NCBI RefSeq assembly: GCF_002505485.1
Contig: NZ_DAVG01000112.1
Location: 69,005-133,004, forward strand
DNA: 64,000 bases
Source: Methanosarcina sp. UBA5
GTDB taxonomy: Archaea; Halobacteriota; Methanosarcinia; Methanosarcinales; Methanosarcinaceae
Reading direction: 5' to 3'
The notes beneath the pieces were generated by a model. The model was not told the DNA's origin. It searched no databases and saw only the letters and a list, made by a program, of their open reading frames with translations. Position numbers and translations under genes: made by a program. This document shows positions 51,554 through 60,488 of the stretch, piece by piece (within the stretch, counting starts at the first letter, position 1; each line of letters starts with the position of its first letter).

Positions 51554-53995
51554 TTACTCTTTTGTCGGAATTCTCATTTTGTAGAATGAACGCCAGACAA
51601 AGACCAAACCAATCAAAAGAAATATTGCACCTGCATAGGGAGCCATGTTTCGGAATGATTCGGAAATCGCGATTTCCATGGCTAACAGGCCAAACAGCGT
51701 GGTGAACTTGATGATTGGGTTCAGGGCAACTGAAGAGGTATCTTTAAAAGGATCGCCTACAGTATCGCCTACCACAGTGGCTTCATGTAAATCGGTGCCT
51801 TTCTCCTGAAGGTCTACTTCCACTACTTTTTTGGAATTGTCCCAGCACCCACCGGCATTTGCCATAAATACGGCCTGGAACAGTCCGAATACTGCAATGG
51901 AAATCAGATAGGAGACAAAAAGCGCTACTGAGTCTTTCCCAGCTATTGGAGCAGAGAGACAGGAAAATGCCAGGGTAAAGGAAAATATGGCGATAAATAT
52001 ATTGAACATGCCCTGTTGTGCATACTGGGTGCATATCTTTACCACTTCTTTTGATTTCTCCGTGGATGCCTTCTGGCTGGCGTTTTCATCCAGCTGGATG
52101 TTTTCCTTGATGTATTCAACCGCCCTGTAGGCTCCGGTAGTTACGGCCTGGATTGATGCCCCGGTAAACCAGTAAATTACACAGCCGCCTGCTAATAATC
52201 CGAAGATAGTATAGGGATTGAGCAGGGTCAGGATTTCTTCAGGTTGTACTCCAAGAACATTTTTAATAACAAGAATCAAGGAGAAGATCATCGTTGTGGC
52301 GCCAACCACAGCTGTGCCTATTAAGACCGGTTTGGCTGTGGCCTTAAAGGTATTTCCTGCTCCATCGTTGGCTTCAAGATAATGTTTGGCTTTATCGAAA
52401 TCCGGTTTGAAGTCAAATTCTCTCTGGATCTGCTCCTTTATTTTGGGAATCGTTTCTATAAGCGACAGCTCGTAAATGGATTGAGCATTATCTGTTACCG
52501 GTCCATAACTGTCAACTGCTATGGTAACAGGACCCATACCCAGCATTCCAAAGGCCACCAGGCCGAATGCAAATATGGAGGGATAAATCATTATCTCACT
52601 CAAGCCAAACCCGCTGGCATAATAGGCAGCGAACATCAGCAATAAGAATACCATGCCAATCCAGAACGCGCTGAAGTTACCTGCAACCAGTCCAGATAGA
52701 ATATTGAGAGATGGACCGCCTTCTCGAGAAGCTTTAACAACTTCAGCTACATGGAGTGAGTTGGGGCTGGTAAAGACTTTGGTAACTTCGGGAATTAAAG
52801 CTGCTCCCAGAGTACCGCAGCTTATTATTATTGAGAGTACCAGCCAGAGATTATGCAACTCGGCAGACATTCCGGAACTCGGTCCCAGTATGTAATAGCT
52901 TACGGCAAAGGTTCCAATTATGGAAAAAATAGAGGTAATCCACACCAGACTGGTCAGAGGCTGTTCAAAATCAAAATCATCTTTGCCGCTGAATCTTGCC
53001 TGGCTGAGTGCTCTATTGATGTAGAAAGAGGCTACGGAGGTAATAATCATGAGTATACGCATGACAAAGATCCAGGTAAGCAGGATGCCGGTTAGGTCGG
53101 GCTGTACAGCCAGAACTATGAAGGAAACGAGAGCAACTCCGGTTACACCATAAGTTTCGAATCCGTCTGCAGTTGGTCCTACGCTATCACCTGCATTATC
53201 TCCAGTACAGTCGGCAATAACCCCAGGATTACGCGGGTCATCTTCCTTTATTCCGAAAACGATTTTCATTAGGTCGGAGCCTATATCGGCGATCTTGGTA
53301 AAGATCCCGCCTGCAATACGTAAGGCGCTGGCTCCCAGAGATTCTCCGACTGCAAAGCCTATAAAGCTTGCTCCGGCCAAATCTCTAGGAACAAACAGCA
53401 GTATAATTAACATCATTATCAGTTCAACGCAGACCAGAAGCACGCCTATGCTCATCCCTGCATCGAGAGCGATATTTAATAGCTTAAGGGGTTTTTTCTC
53501 CAGGGAAACAAATGCGGTTCTGCTGTTAGCCAGGGTATTCATACGAATACCGTACCAAGCAACCGTGTAAGAACCCAGTATCCCTAAAATGGTCCAGGCC
53601 AGGATAAGTAATACTCCGCTTAGAGGCATTTTCTGAAGGAAGCCAAAGTAAAAGGCTATACATAAACCGATGAAAACAAATAATATACACAGCAGTTTAC
53701 CCTGCTGGATAAGATAAGTTTTACAGGTCTCATAAATTGTGTCGGCCACATCCAGCATGGACTGATGGGCCCTGATTTTTTTCACCTTCATAAACTGGTA
53801 AAGACCAAACAGCATACCTAATACACAGACTACGATACCCCAGAGCAGCAAATTGTTTTGCTCCTGGCTTAAATTCGGAATTTTAAGATTCGCCTCACTG
53901 GCAGCTGCTATTGCCGGTGTTAGCGACATTATGGTCAGGCAAAAAAGGCTTTCTAGTGTTGCCTTGACCACCTTATTTTTGGTTATAATTTCCAT
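51554..53995 (-). CDS. hppA: Membrane-bound proton pyrophosphatase, divergent type
   Basis: The protein hydrolyses pyrophosphate and pumps ions. It has 813 residues and about 16-17 helices after a signal-like N-terminus. Instead of the usual DNVGD-CAG motif it has DCTGDNAGDSVGPTADGFE, a signature I associate with a divergent branch of H+-pumping enzymes; DAGAGNTFKAT-type sequence (actually NDGAGNTFKATAKP) puts Lys at the site that decides potassium dependence, so it is probably potassium-independent. A late GGCWDNSKK and a GDTVGDPFKDTS motif complete the active site. It stands alone, far from the ATPase genes. Confidence 0.9.
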   Translation of the reverse strand: MEIITKNKVVKATLESLFCLTIMSLTPAIAAASEANLKIPNLSQEQNNLLLWGIVVCVLGMLFGLYQFMKVKKIRAHQSMLDVADTIYETCKTYLIQQGKLLCILFVFIGLCIAFYFGFLQKMPLSGVLLILAWTILGILGSYTVAWYGIRMNTLANSRTAFVSLEKKPLKLLNIALDAGMSIGVLLVCVELIMMLIILLFVPRDLAGASFIGFAVGESLGASALRIAGGIFTKIADIGSDLMKIVFGIKEDDPRNPGVIADCTGDNAGDSVGPTADGFETYGVTGVALVSFIVLAVQPDLTGILLTWIFVMRILMIITSVASFYINRALSQARFSGKDDFDFEQPLTSLVWITSIFSIIGTFAVSYYILGPSSGMSAELHNLWLVLSIIISCGTLGAALIPEVTKVFTSPNSLHVAEVVKASREGGPSLNILSGLVAGNFSAFWIGMVFLLLMFAAYYASGFGLSEIMIYPSIFAFGLVAFGMLGMGPVTIAVDSYGPVTDNAQSIYELSLIETIPKIKEQIQREFDFKPDFDKAKHYLEANDGAGNTFKATAKPVLIGTAVVGATTMIFSLILVIKNVLGVQPEEILTLLNPYTIFGLLAGGCVIYWFTGASIQAVTTGAYRAVEYIKENIQLDENASQKASTEKSKEVVKICTQYAQQGMFNIFIAIFSFTLAFSCLSAPIAGKDSVALFVSYLISIAVFGLFQAVFMANAGGCWDNSKKVVEVDLQEKGTDLHEATVVGDTVGDPFKDTSSVALNPIIKFTTLFGLLAMEIAISESFRNMAPYAGAIFLLIGLVFVWRSFYKMRIPTKE

Positions 53996-54249
53996 TTAGC
54001 CGATCACTTCTCTCATCACATTTTTTGACAGATAAATTAGTTAAAGATTAATTTCAACGAAAGTGTAAGCGATTATCTTTATGGTTTTGTGCAGTTTGCG
54101 GAAGTTAGGTCTTTTAAGTAGCGTCGAACCTATATAATTGCCCTTCCCCAGTAAACCTCAAAATCCAAACTATTTCTATCCTGGCAGATAACCTAAACTA
54201 GACTTTTGGGCTTTTTCCATTTTGTATTATGAGCTCAGAGTGTATGTCT

Positions 54250-54359
54250 GCATTACTACTGATGCACCTCATACAGGGTTTTGATGCGCCTCATACAGGG
54301 TTTTCAAAACAAGTTTAAGTCTTTTATTCTGATTTGCATTACTACTGATGCGCCTCATA
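54250..54359. repeat. Duplicated GCATTACTACTGATGC block and 22-bp tandem pair
   Basis: GCATTACTACTGATGC(A/G)CCTC begins at 54250 and again at 54336. GATGC(A/G)CCTCATACAGGGTT is repeated in tandem at 54261-54282 and 54283-54304. Confidence 0.8.
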
Positions 54360-54842
54360 ACGGAATCACCACAAACGGAAAGGGCAGTACAAGGCAATTT
54401 GTGACGTGTTCCTTGTCGCAAAGAGTAATATGCTTATGCACATCACGTGAATTATAGTAGTGATAGTTGGTCATGATCAGCAAAGTCAGCTCTAAAACTA
54501 ACTTATAAACGTTCATGAATACCGAATCTATCAGTTAATCCGGCTCGCAACTCTCTGATAATAAGTTTTCAAGTAAATTGAATTTTGAATTGCTAAAGCC
54601 TGGTTTTGACAAAAGCGTAATCAGTTGCTTTTATATAAGTCTTTTTACCCTTTGTCTGAGCGATAATTTTTAAATTATTTTTACAATAATTATTCTCTCC
54701 TAATGGTATATGTTCAATCTGAGAATCCAAACAAGATGCAAATATAGAGTGTGTTGCTTGGAAATTATAAAGAAATGGAACTGCAGCAATAGGAGTTTGC
54801 TTAGAGACAAGCCCGGAAAATTCTATAGTTTAACGGGTTCGT

Positions 54843-54890
54843 TCTACGTTTTTTCAGTTAAGTTTCTATCTACGTTTTTTCAGTTAAGTT
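54843..54890. repeat. Direct repeat pair of 22 bp
   Basis: TCTACGTTTTTTCAGTTAAG with two further T's occurs at 54843 and 54869, four bases apart. Confidence 0.75.
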
Positions 54891-55324
54891 CCCATATATA
54901 TAAAGATATCGACAAATTCCTGATAAAAAAAGCAGTTCTATTTGTAAATTGTATTTTTTAAATATTTATATACCAGATAAATAAGGTAATAAGTTTCCGA
55001 GTTCCTAGGCAGAGCTGCAGAAAACAAAATATTTTGTTCTGTAAATATAATAATAAATTTTTTCAAACCGCATACTGATAGAAAAAAGAATAAAGAAGAG
55101 TTGATCCCAAACTTATTTTAATTTTGAATCTTGAAAGTTAATTCTTAGTCCTGAAAGTTAATTTTTAATCCGAGATTATTCAGGATTGTTTTCATGATCC
55201 GGAGCTTGATTGGTCAATTAAAAACAGGAAGAATGGAAGAATTAAACGGGCAAAAATTACTTTCTGTGCTTTTCCGGTCAAAACAAGAAACAGCCAGGGG
55301 AAAGCTTAAATAGGTCAGAAGAGA

Positions 55325-55783
55325 TCAGTTAACTCCCCTTACCTGCAGTAGCTGGAATTCGATCTCATCCGGAACTGTGGCCAGGAATATAAATGTATTG
55401 TACCCGAGTTTCTGAACTTCTTTGATTGCATTTGCCTGAGCTTCATTCAAGTCCCTTGTGTCGCTTACGATGCAGAAGGATTTCCGGTTTCCTGTATTTA
55501 CAAGAAAATTAAAGGCACTTCCATGTGTATTCAGGAATGTAACGAGATTTTTAAGTTCTTCCCAAGTGCTACACATGTGAATGTACTTGGATCCCATATT
55601 TTCCACGTACCAGTCCTTGCTAACATAAGAGTAGGACGCATATTGTTCATTCAGCTCATCAAAAGCTTTGAAGATTTTGTTAATATCTTTCCTCAAGTTT
55701 ACCCATTTCCAGCTCTGTGTTGTGAAATAACGGGCTGCCACTATCTCAAAAATTGCCTGTTTATCTTCATCTTCAAGTCTCAT
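55325..55783 (-). CDS. Hypothetical protein, 152 aa
   Basis: The product is soluble and alpha/beta in character: an N-terminal helical part (EDKQAIFEIVAARYF), a Trp-rich stretch (TQSWKWVNLRKDINKIF) and a C-terminal part with FCIVSDTRDLNEAQ and YNTFIFLATVPDEIEF, which looks like a Rossmann-like half. I cannot name the family. It is downstream of the DHPS-like gene by 36 bases on the same strand and may share its transcript. Confidence 0.65.
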   Translation of the reverse strand: MRLEDEDKQAIFEIVAARYFTTQSWKWVNLRKDINKIFKAFDELNEQYASYSYVSKDWYVENMGSKYIHMCSTWEELKNLVTFLNTHGSAFNFLVNTGNRKSFCIVSDTRDLNEAQANAIKEVQKLGYNTFIFLATVPDEIEFQLLQVRGVN

Positions 55784-55819
55784 TCTTTCACTTCTCTATT
55801 TTGTCTGTGTTCTTTGTAC

Positions 55820-57301
55820 TCAGAACGCATCATCCTGGGCATAACTTCTGTTAAACTTCAGGGCAAGTTCGGCTTTTTCCAGTTCCCTTCCCAGATATGC
55901 GGCATGGTCTAGGCGGGAGACCAGTTCCAGTTCAAACAGCGTGTCCATAACTTCTCTGGCGTTTTTTCCCACGACTGAAGCTTCCTCGTGTTCGGCTACA
56001 ATCAATCCGCCGTTCCCACTTATTCTGTCCGGTACTGTACGGATGCGGATAGGGCCTGCAGGATCTACACGCCAGCCTTTCGAAGGTCTGGCTTGAATCG
56101 CATTTTTCGGGAGCGGGAAATCAGGCCGCCTGCGTTTTTCTTTAATGCAGAGGAGATCAAGTCCGAGGTCTTTTGGTGAGCTTTCTCTTATACCGGAAAG
56201 CATCATCATCTCGGAAGCCCTTTTCAGTTCTAGAATAGAACCCTGAGCCTTATCACTGTACTCGGGGGTGAAAAGGATGCTTGCTCCGACTTCTACTCCT
56301 ATTCCACAGAGTGTGGCATTGACTCCTATGGTATCCACATCCATAAGCTCAGTGACATTGCCAACTCCTAAGAACACGGGAACCTCAGGGTATATCCTGT
56401 GAAACTCATGAAAGCGTACAATGGATTCGGTTATATTGTGCCCCACAGGATCAAGCACAGGATCGGCAATAATTTTCTCAATTCCAAGCCTGCGGGCAAC
56501 TTCAACATTCCTGATAAGGCTTTCCAGACTTCTTTCTTCGTCAGGGATTATAACGGCTGCAATCCCTGCCCTGGCAACGATCGGACCTGCAGTCTCAAGA
56601 TTCGTGCTGTTGAGACTCAGGACAAGATCTGCTCCTGCTTCTACTCCTTCTCTTATCAGCTCAGGGTCAAGGGTATCTATGCTTACTGGAGTCTCTGTAA
56701 TGGTTTTTGCAAGGGATACGGCTCTTTTAGCCTGCTCCGATAGGGTATTAAGGGTAGCTCCAAGATCGATTATATCTGCCCCACGGGCGATAAAAGCTTC
56801 GATTTTTTTCTGGAGCGTAGGAGCATCCATTTCCATGGCCCCTACAATTTCTCCCATAACCTTCATGCGAGCCTTTCCTCCGAGTTTTACACTTCTGAGT
56901 GTAAAGGAGGAAGAGGCGTCCTCTTCGTTTTTCTTTATTAGCTCGAGAGCCATCTCTTTTCGAACATCAGCAAGGAGTTCACATGCAGGGATTTTTTCGG
57001 AAAACTCGATTTTTCCGGCAAACTGGAGCACAAAGCCAAGATCATAGGCATGCTTTGGTCCAAGCCGGATTTTACACCCCAGTTCTTCAGAAGCTTTTGA
57101 AAAATCTCCTGCTACAAGCCCTGGAAGCAGAATAAGGTCATAAACTTTCGAAAGCCCGGCTTTCTGAAACGTTTTAATCAGTTTTTTAGGGGTGATGAAG
57201 GCGGCAATATCAATATCGGCTACGAGGATGTCTGCTTTTTCTCCGATCGCTTTCCTGACGGTATTTTCCGCAAGCCGCCCTGTTGCAATCAAAATTTTCA
57301 T
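55820..57301 (-). CDS. Dihydropteroate synthase-related protein (archaeal)
   Basis: The 493-residue protein has a TIM-barrel DHPS domain from about 165 to 400: GADIIDLGATLN, PVSIDTLDPELIREG, GADLVLSLNST and IADPVLDPVGHN. An N-terminal domain (MKILIATGRLAENTVRKAIG) and a C-terminal part are specific to the archaeal TIGR00284 family. It may act in the tetrahydromethanopterin or another pterin pathway; the exact reaction is not established by sequence. No clear ribosome site precedes the ATG. Confidence 0.85.
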   Translation of the reverse strand: MKILIATGRLAENTVRKAIGEKADILVADIDIAAFITPKKLIKTFQKAGLSKVYDLILLPGLVAGDFSKASEELGCKIRLGPKHAYDLGFVLQFAGKIEFSEKIPACELLADVRKEMALELIKKNEEDASSSFTLRSVKLGGKARMKVMGEIVGAMEMDAPTLQKKIEAFIARGADIIDLGATLNTLSEQAKRAVSLAKTITETPVSIDTLDPELIREGVEAGADLVLSLNSTNLETAGPIVARAGIAAVIIPDEERSLESLIRNVEVARRLGIEKIIADPVLDPVGHNITESIVRFHEFHRIYPEVPVFLGVGNVTELMDVDTIGVNATLCGIGVEVGASILFTPEYSDKAQGSILELKRASEMMMLSGIRESSPKDLGLDLLCIKEKRRRPDFPLPKNAIQARPSKGWRVDPAGPIRIRTVPDRISGNGGLIVAEHEEASVVGKNAREVMDTLFELELVSRLDHAAYLGRELEKAELALKFNRSYAQDDAF

Positions 57302-57374
57302 GTTTTTTAGATAGAAGCGCTAATAAAAAAGAGTATCTGTTTGAAACGAATCGGTAAAAAAGTATAAGGGGATG

Positions 57375-57413
57375 AAAAGCCCGAGCTTTTCGGCTTTGAG
57401 AATCCGGGCTTTT
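57375..57413 (-). terminator. ftsZ: Hairpin terminator after ftsZ
   Basis: AAAAGCCCG (57375-57383) and CGGGCTTTT (57405-57413) form a 9-bp perfect stem 14 bases past the ftsZ stop, with T's on the minus-strand side (CTTTTC). It separates ftsZ from the DHPS-like gene. Confidence 0.65.
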
Positions 57414-57426
57414 ACATGAGCCTGAT

Positions 57427-58605
57427 TTAATTTATAAAATCAATGATTGACTCATCATTCTTCTTTCTAAGGGACCCGGCAGAATTCCTTAATCGGTCTG
57501 CCGTCATTTTTCCGAACCTTCTTTCCTTCATGGAGTCAGCTTCAGTTCTGGACTCCAGAATTCCGGATGCTGCCTGAGGACCCAGGATTTGGGCAGACTG
57601 CACACCTGTCATGATTGCCATTACCCTGACCTTACCTTCATAGTCCTCCCTGATCCTTGCGCCCCAGATGACGTTTGCACTTGGAGAAAGTTCATAGGTA
57701 AGCATGGATGCGATCTCCTCGGCTTCCTTAAGGCTCAGGTCAGGCCCGCCAGTTACATGGACAAGGCTTCCGGTTGCGCCCTTGTAGTCAACATCAAGCA
57801 GAGGGTGATTCAGGGCAGTCCGCACTACTTCAGTGCTCTTGTCCTGGCTCTTTGACTCACCTACAAGCATAACTGCAACTCCGCCGCAGCTCATGATAGT
57901 CCTGATGTCGGCGTAGTCAAGGTTTATCAGAGAGGGCACTGTGATGGTCTCTGTAATTCCCTTTACGGTCTCGGCAATTAGCTGGTCCATTACGGAAAAA
58001 GCCTGATCTATAGGAAGGTTTGGCACATAATTCAGCAGTCTGTTATTATCAAGGACAATTACGGTATCAGCTGCCCTGCGCAGGTCTTCAAGGCCTTCTT
58101 CGGCTTTGTAAATCCGAGCTCTCTCAACTCTAAAGGGGCTGGAGACCATTCCTACAACGATTGCTCCCTGCTCTTTTGCTACTTCGGCAACTACAGGAGC
58201 AACCCCTGTTCCGGTACCTCCGCCTAACCCTGCGGTGATGAAAACCAGGTCAACATCCTTTAACACTTCTTCAAGTGTGCCCCTTGCAAGCTCTGCAGCT
58301 TTCTTTCCGGTCTCGGGGTAACCGCCTGCTCCCAGTCCTCGCGTGAGGGTTTTTCCCACGAGGATCTTCTTGTCAGCTCTTACATTGTCAAGGTGCTGCT
58401 TATCGGTATTAATACAAACTGTTTCCGCACCTTCGATTCCCATGTTATATAGACGGTTTACAGTATTGTTTCCGGCACCCCCGCATCCAACAATCATGAT
58501 TCGCGGTTGCCCGAATTCTTCGAAGTCGTCATCAGAGGAAGAATTCTTCCGATATTCTTTCTCTTTTTCGCTGAATTTCATTGCTTCCTGTACTATTGAT
58601 TGCAA
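57427..58605 (-). CDS. ftsZ: Cell-division GTPase FtsZ
   Basis: FtsZ polymerises into the division ring. The GTP-binding tubulin signature GGGTGTGVAPVVAEVA is at about 128, preceded by MIVGCGGAGNNTVNRL at about 37, and SLINLDYADIRTIM follows as the T7 loop. Length is 392 residues; the C-terminal end is ESIIDFIN, a short conserved tail of the kind that binds SepF, which is encoded at 46579. It starts with TTG at 58605 behind GAGGGGATAGAA. Confidence 0.96.
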   Translation of the reverse strand: MQSIVQEAMKFSEKEKEYRKNSSSDDDFEEFGQPRIMIVGCGGAGNNTVNRLYNMGIEGAETVCINTDKQHLDNVRADKKILVGKTLTRGLGAGGYPETGKKAAELARGTLEEVLKDVDLVFITAGLGGGTGTGVAPVVAEVAKEQGAIVVGMVSSPFRVERARIYKAEEGLEDLRRAADTVIVLDNNRLLNYVPNLPIDQAFSVMDQLIAETVKGITETITVPSLINLDYADIRTIMSCGGVAVMLVGESKSQDKSTEVVRTALNHPLLDVDYKGATGSLVHVTGGPDLSLKEAEEIASMLTYELSPSANVIWGARIREDYEGKVRVMAIMTGVQSAQILGPQAASGILESRTEADSMKERRFGKMTADRLRNSAGSLRKKNDESIIDFIN

Positions 58606-59771
58606 TTCTATCCCCTCGACTGGATTTGTGTCTAATTGTTACGTTTGACTCCCCACCCTTTACATCGGGGGCCACATACCTTTCAATATTCTGAGTGGAG
58701 TTATACGATAACCTTCAAAACTTATCAAAGATTTTCATCCGTCATCTTTAATAAGTTGGCACTCTGCCGAACTTAAATATTTCGGACTTATTTAAACAAT
58801 ATTCTTAAATTGTTTATCAAGTTTAAATATGTCACCCATAACTCTCATATATTCACTCTTTTACTTCCTTTAACATTTAATTCTCAAAGATGAAGGGTGA
58901 GGGACTGCCAAAATGTTTATATATATAACTAGAATTTTTTATCGAAAGTTTCATTTTCCTCAGCAAAGCTCTCCTGATAATCCAAGTCAGGGCAATTTTC
59001 ATATCTCCTCTTCTTTATTCTTTTGATGCCATGCTTGACTTCAGGGCCAACACTGCAATCCTATCATTCGTTTTTGATAAAACTTTTGTATAGAGTCTTG
59101 CAATTAAATTAGACTGTTAATATTATTACTTTTAACTAGAATTCTCCTCTTAAAAACTGTTTCGGTATTGTTCCAAAATTTAGAGGCTCTTGCTTGATTT
59201 TTTGAATTTATAGTTTTTAGATTAATATAAATATTATTATATTTGTAATTTCCAGGCAATGAGCCCAAGTTTTCTCCTAAATATTGTTTGCTGAGAAAGT
59301 TTGGAATTAATTTATTCGGTTGTGTGTTTTGGAGAGTACAGTTAGGCGTCACACTAAAAACTAATAGCGTGACAAAATCAGAAAAAAGTGTTAAACCAAT
59401 AAGAAATGCGTTAAATTCATAAAAATACATATTCACGGGAAATATGTAAACTCATGGAAAAGGTGGTCATGAGAAATGCTTTAAAGTCTTAATAGACAAT
59501 TTGAAATCATGAAAGCCTGAGAAAAGTGTAAAAAGGGTATTAAGCTTGTAATATGCGTTTTAAAATTAGAAAAATCACTTTAAAACTATAACTCTATCTG
59601 GGATTTACCAGGAAAACTTTAAGGCTTCAAAGCCATTTTTATCTTAATCCCAGAGATCTCAGTTACCTTAACCCATGAATTATGATTACTTTAATTACTA
59701 AGAATCCTGGTTACCTTATTTCCTAGGAGCCTTAATTCCAATCACTAAGTTTTAATTGTGGAGTCGGAAAC
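58606..59771. other. Gene-free region upstream of ftsZ
   Basis: The minus strand carries TATA-like TTTAAATAAG near 58790 and AAATATTTAAG near 58770 ahead of ftsZ, the latter framed by CCGAA/TTCGG. A 110-codon minus frame (59104-59436) is AT-rich and low in complexity and is not called. No RNA gene or other gene is seen. Confidence 0.45.
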
Positions 59772-60434
59772 GTGTTAAAGGCATTAATTTTCGATATGGA
59801 TGGTGTTCTTGTGGATTCCATGCCCTTCCAAGCAGCAGCCTGGAGAAAAGCTTTCCTTGATATGGGTATGGAAATCCAGGAACATGATATTTATGAAATA
59901 GAAGGTTCAAATCCCAGGAACGGCCTTCCTTTGCTTATCCAAAAAGCCGGGAAAGAACCAGAGATATATGATTTTGAAACTATTACCTCAATTTACAGGC
60001 AGGAATTCAAACGGATCTTTGAGCTGAAAGCTTTCGACGGGATGAAGGAATGCCTCGAAGTCCTTAAAACGCGTTTCCTGCTTTCAGTAGTCTCGGGCTC
60101 TGACCATCTCATTGTCCACGGGATTGTGGACCAGCTTTTTCCCGGCATATTCGATATTGTAGTTACAGGGGACGATATTAAGAATTCAAAACCTCATCCA
60201 GATCCTTTCCTTAAAGCTGTCGAACTCCTGAATGTGCAACGGGAAGAATGCATAGTAATAGAAAACGCCATTCTAGGTGTAGAAGCTGCAAAAAAAGCCG
60301 AAATCTACTGCATAGGGGTTCCCACATATCTGGAGCCTTCACAGCTTGACAGGGCAGATCTGGTGGTAGGAGATCACAGACAGCTAATGCAACATCTTCT
60401 AAGTCTTGAGCCAGCTAACGGGTTCAAGGCATGA
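59772..60434 (+). CDS. HAD-superfamily phosphatase (beta-phosphoglucomutase-like)
   Basis: The 220-residue protein has the three HAD motifs: FDMDGVLVDSMPF at the start with the catalytic Asp pair, SVVSGSDH in the middle with the Ser, and GDDIKNSKPHPDPFL with the Lys; VIENAILGVEAAKKA is motif IV-like. A helical cap lies between motifs I and II (subtype IA). Substrate could be a sugar phosphate or another small phosphate ester. The start is GTG at 59772 after GTGGAG. Confidence 0.9.
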   Translation: MLKALIFDMDGVLVDSMPFQAAAWRKAFLDMGMEIQEHDIYEIEGSNPRNGLPLLIQKAGKEPEIYDFETITSIYRQEFKRIFELKAFDGMKECLEVLKTRFLLSVVSGSDHLIVHGIVDQLFPGIFDIVVTGDDIKNSKPHPDPFLKAVELLNVQREECIVIENAILGVEAAKKAEIYCIGVPTYLEPSQLDRADLVVGDHRQLMQHLLSLEPANGFKA

Positions 60435-60488
60435 AAAAATTTAGTTATTTATTTAGTTATTCAAAAAAAGAATTGAGGCCCAGGAGGG

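Larger units (their letters stand above)
53996..55324. other. Gene-free, AT-rich region with short repeats
   Basis: Two exact-type duplications stand out: a 22-bp GATGC(A/G)CCTCATACAGGGTTTT pair (54261-54304) inside a larger repeat of GCATTACTACTGATGC (54250 and 54336), and TCTACGTTTTTTCAGTTAAG at 54843 and 54869. An 83-codon plus frame at 54710-54961 has no support. No RNA gene was seen. Confidence 0.55.

Noticed and set aside
54710..54961. 83-codon plus frame
   Set aside because: Rich in Phe/Ser/Ile from AT-rich DNA, crosses a direct repeat, no family likeness.
59104..59436. 110-codon minus frame between ftsZ and the HAD gene
   Set aside because: Asn/Ile/Leu-rich low-complexity product of AT-rich DNA, with no recognisable ribosome site.
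40700..60000. CRISPR array
   Set aside because: The repeats at 49.0, 50.8 and 54.3 kb have no regular unique spacers and no cas genes lie near; they are plain tandem repeats.
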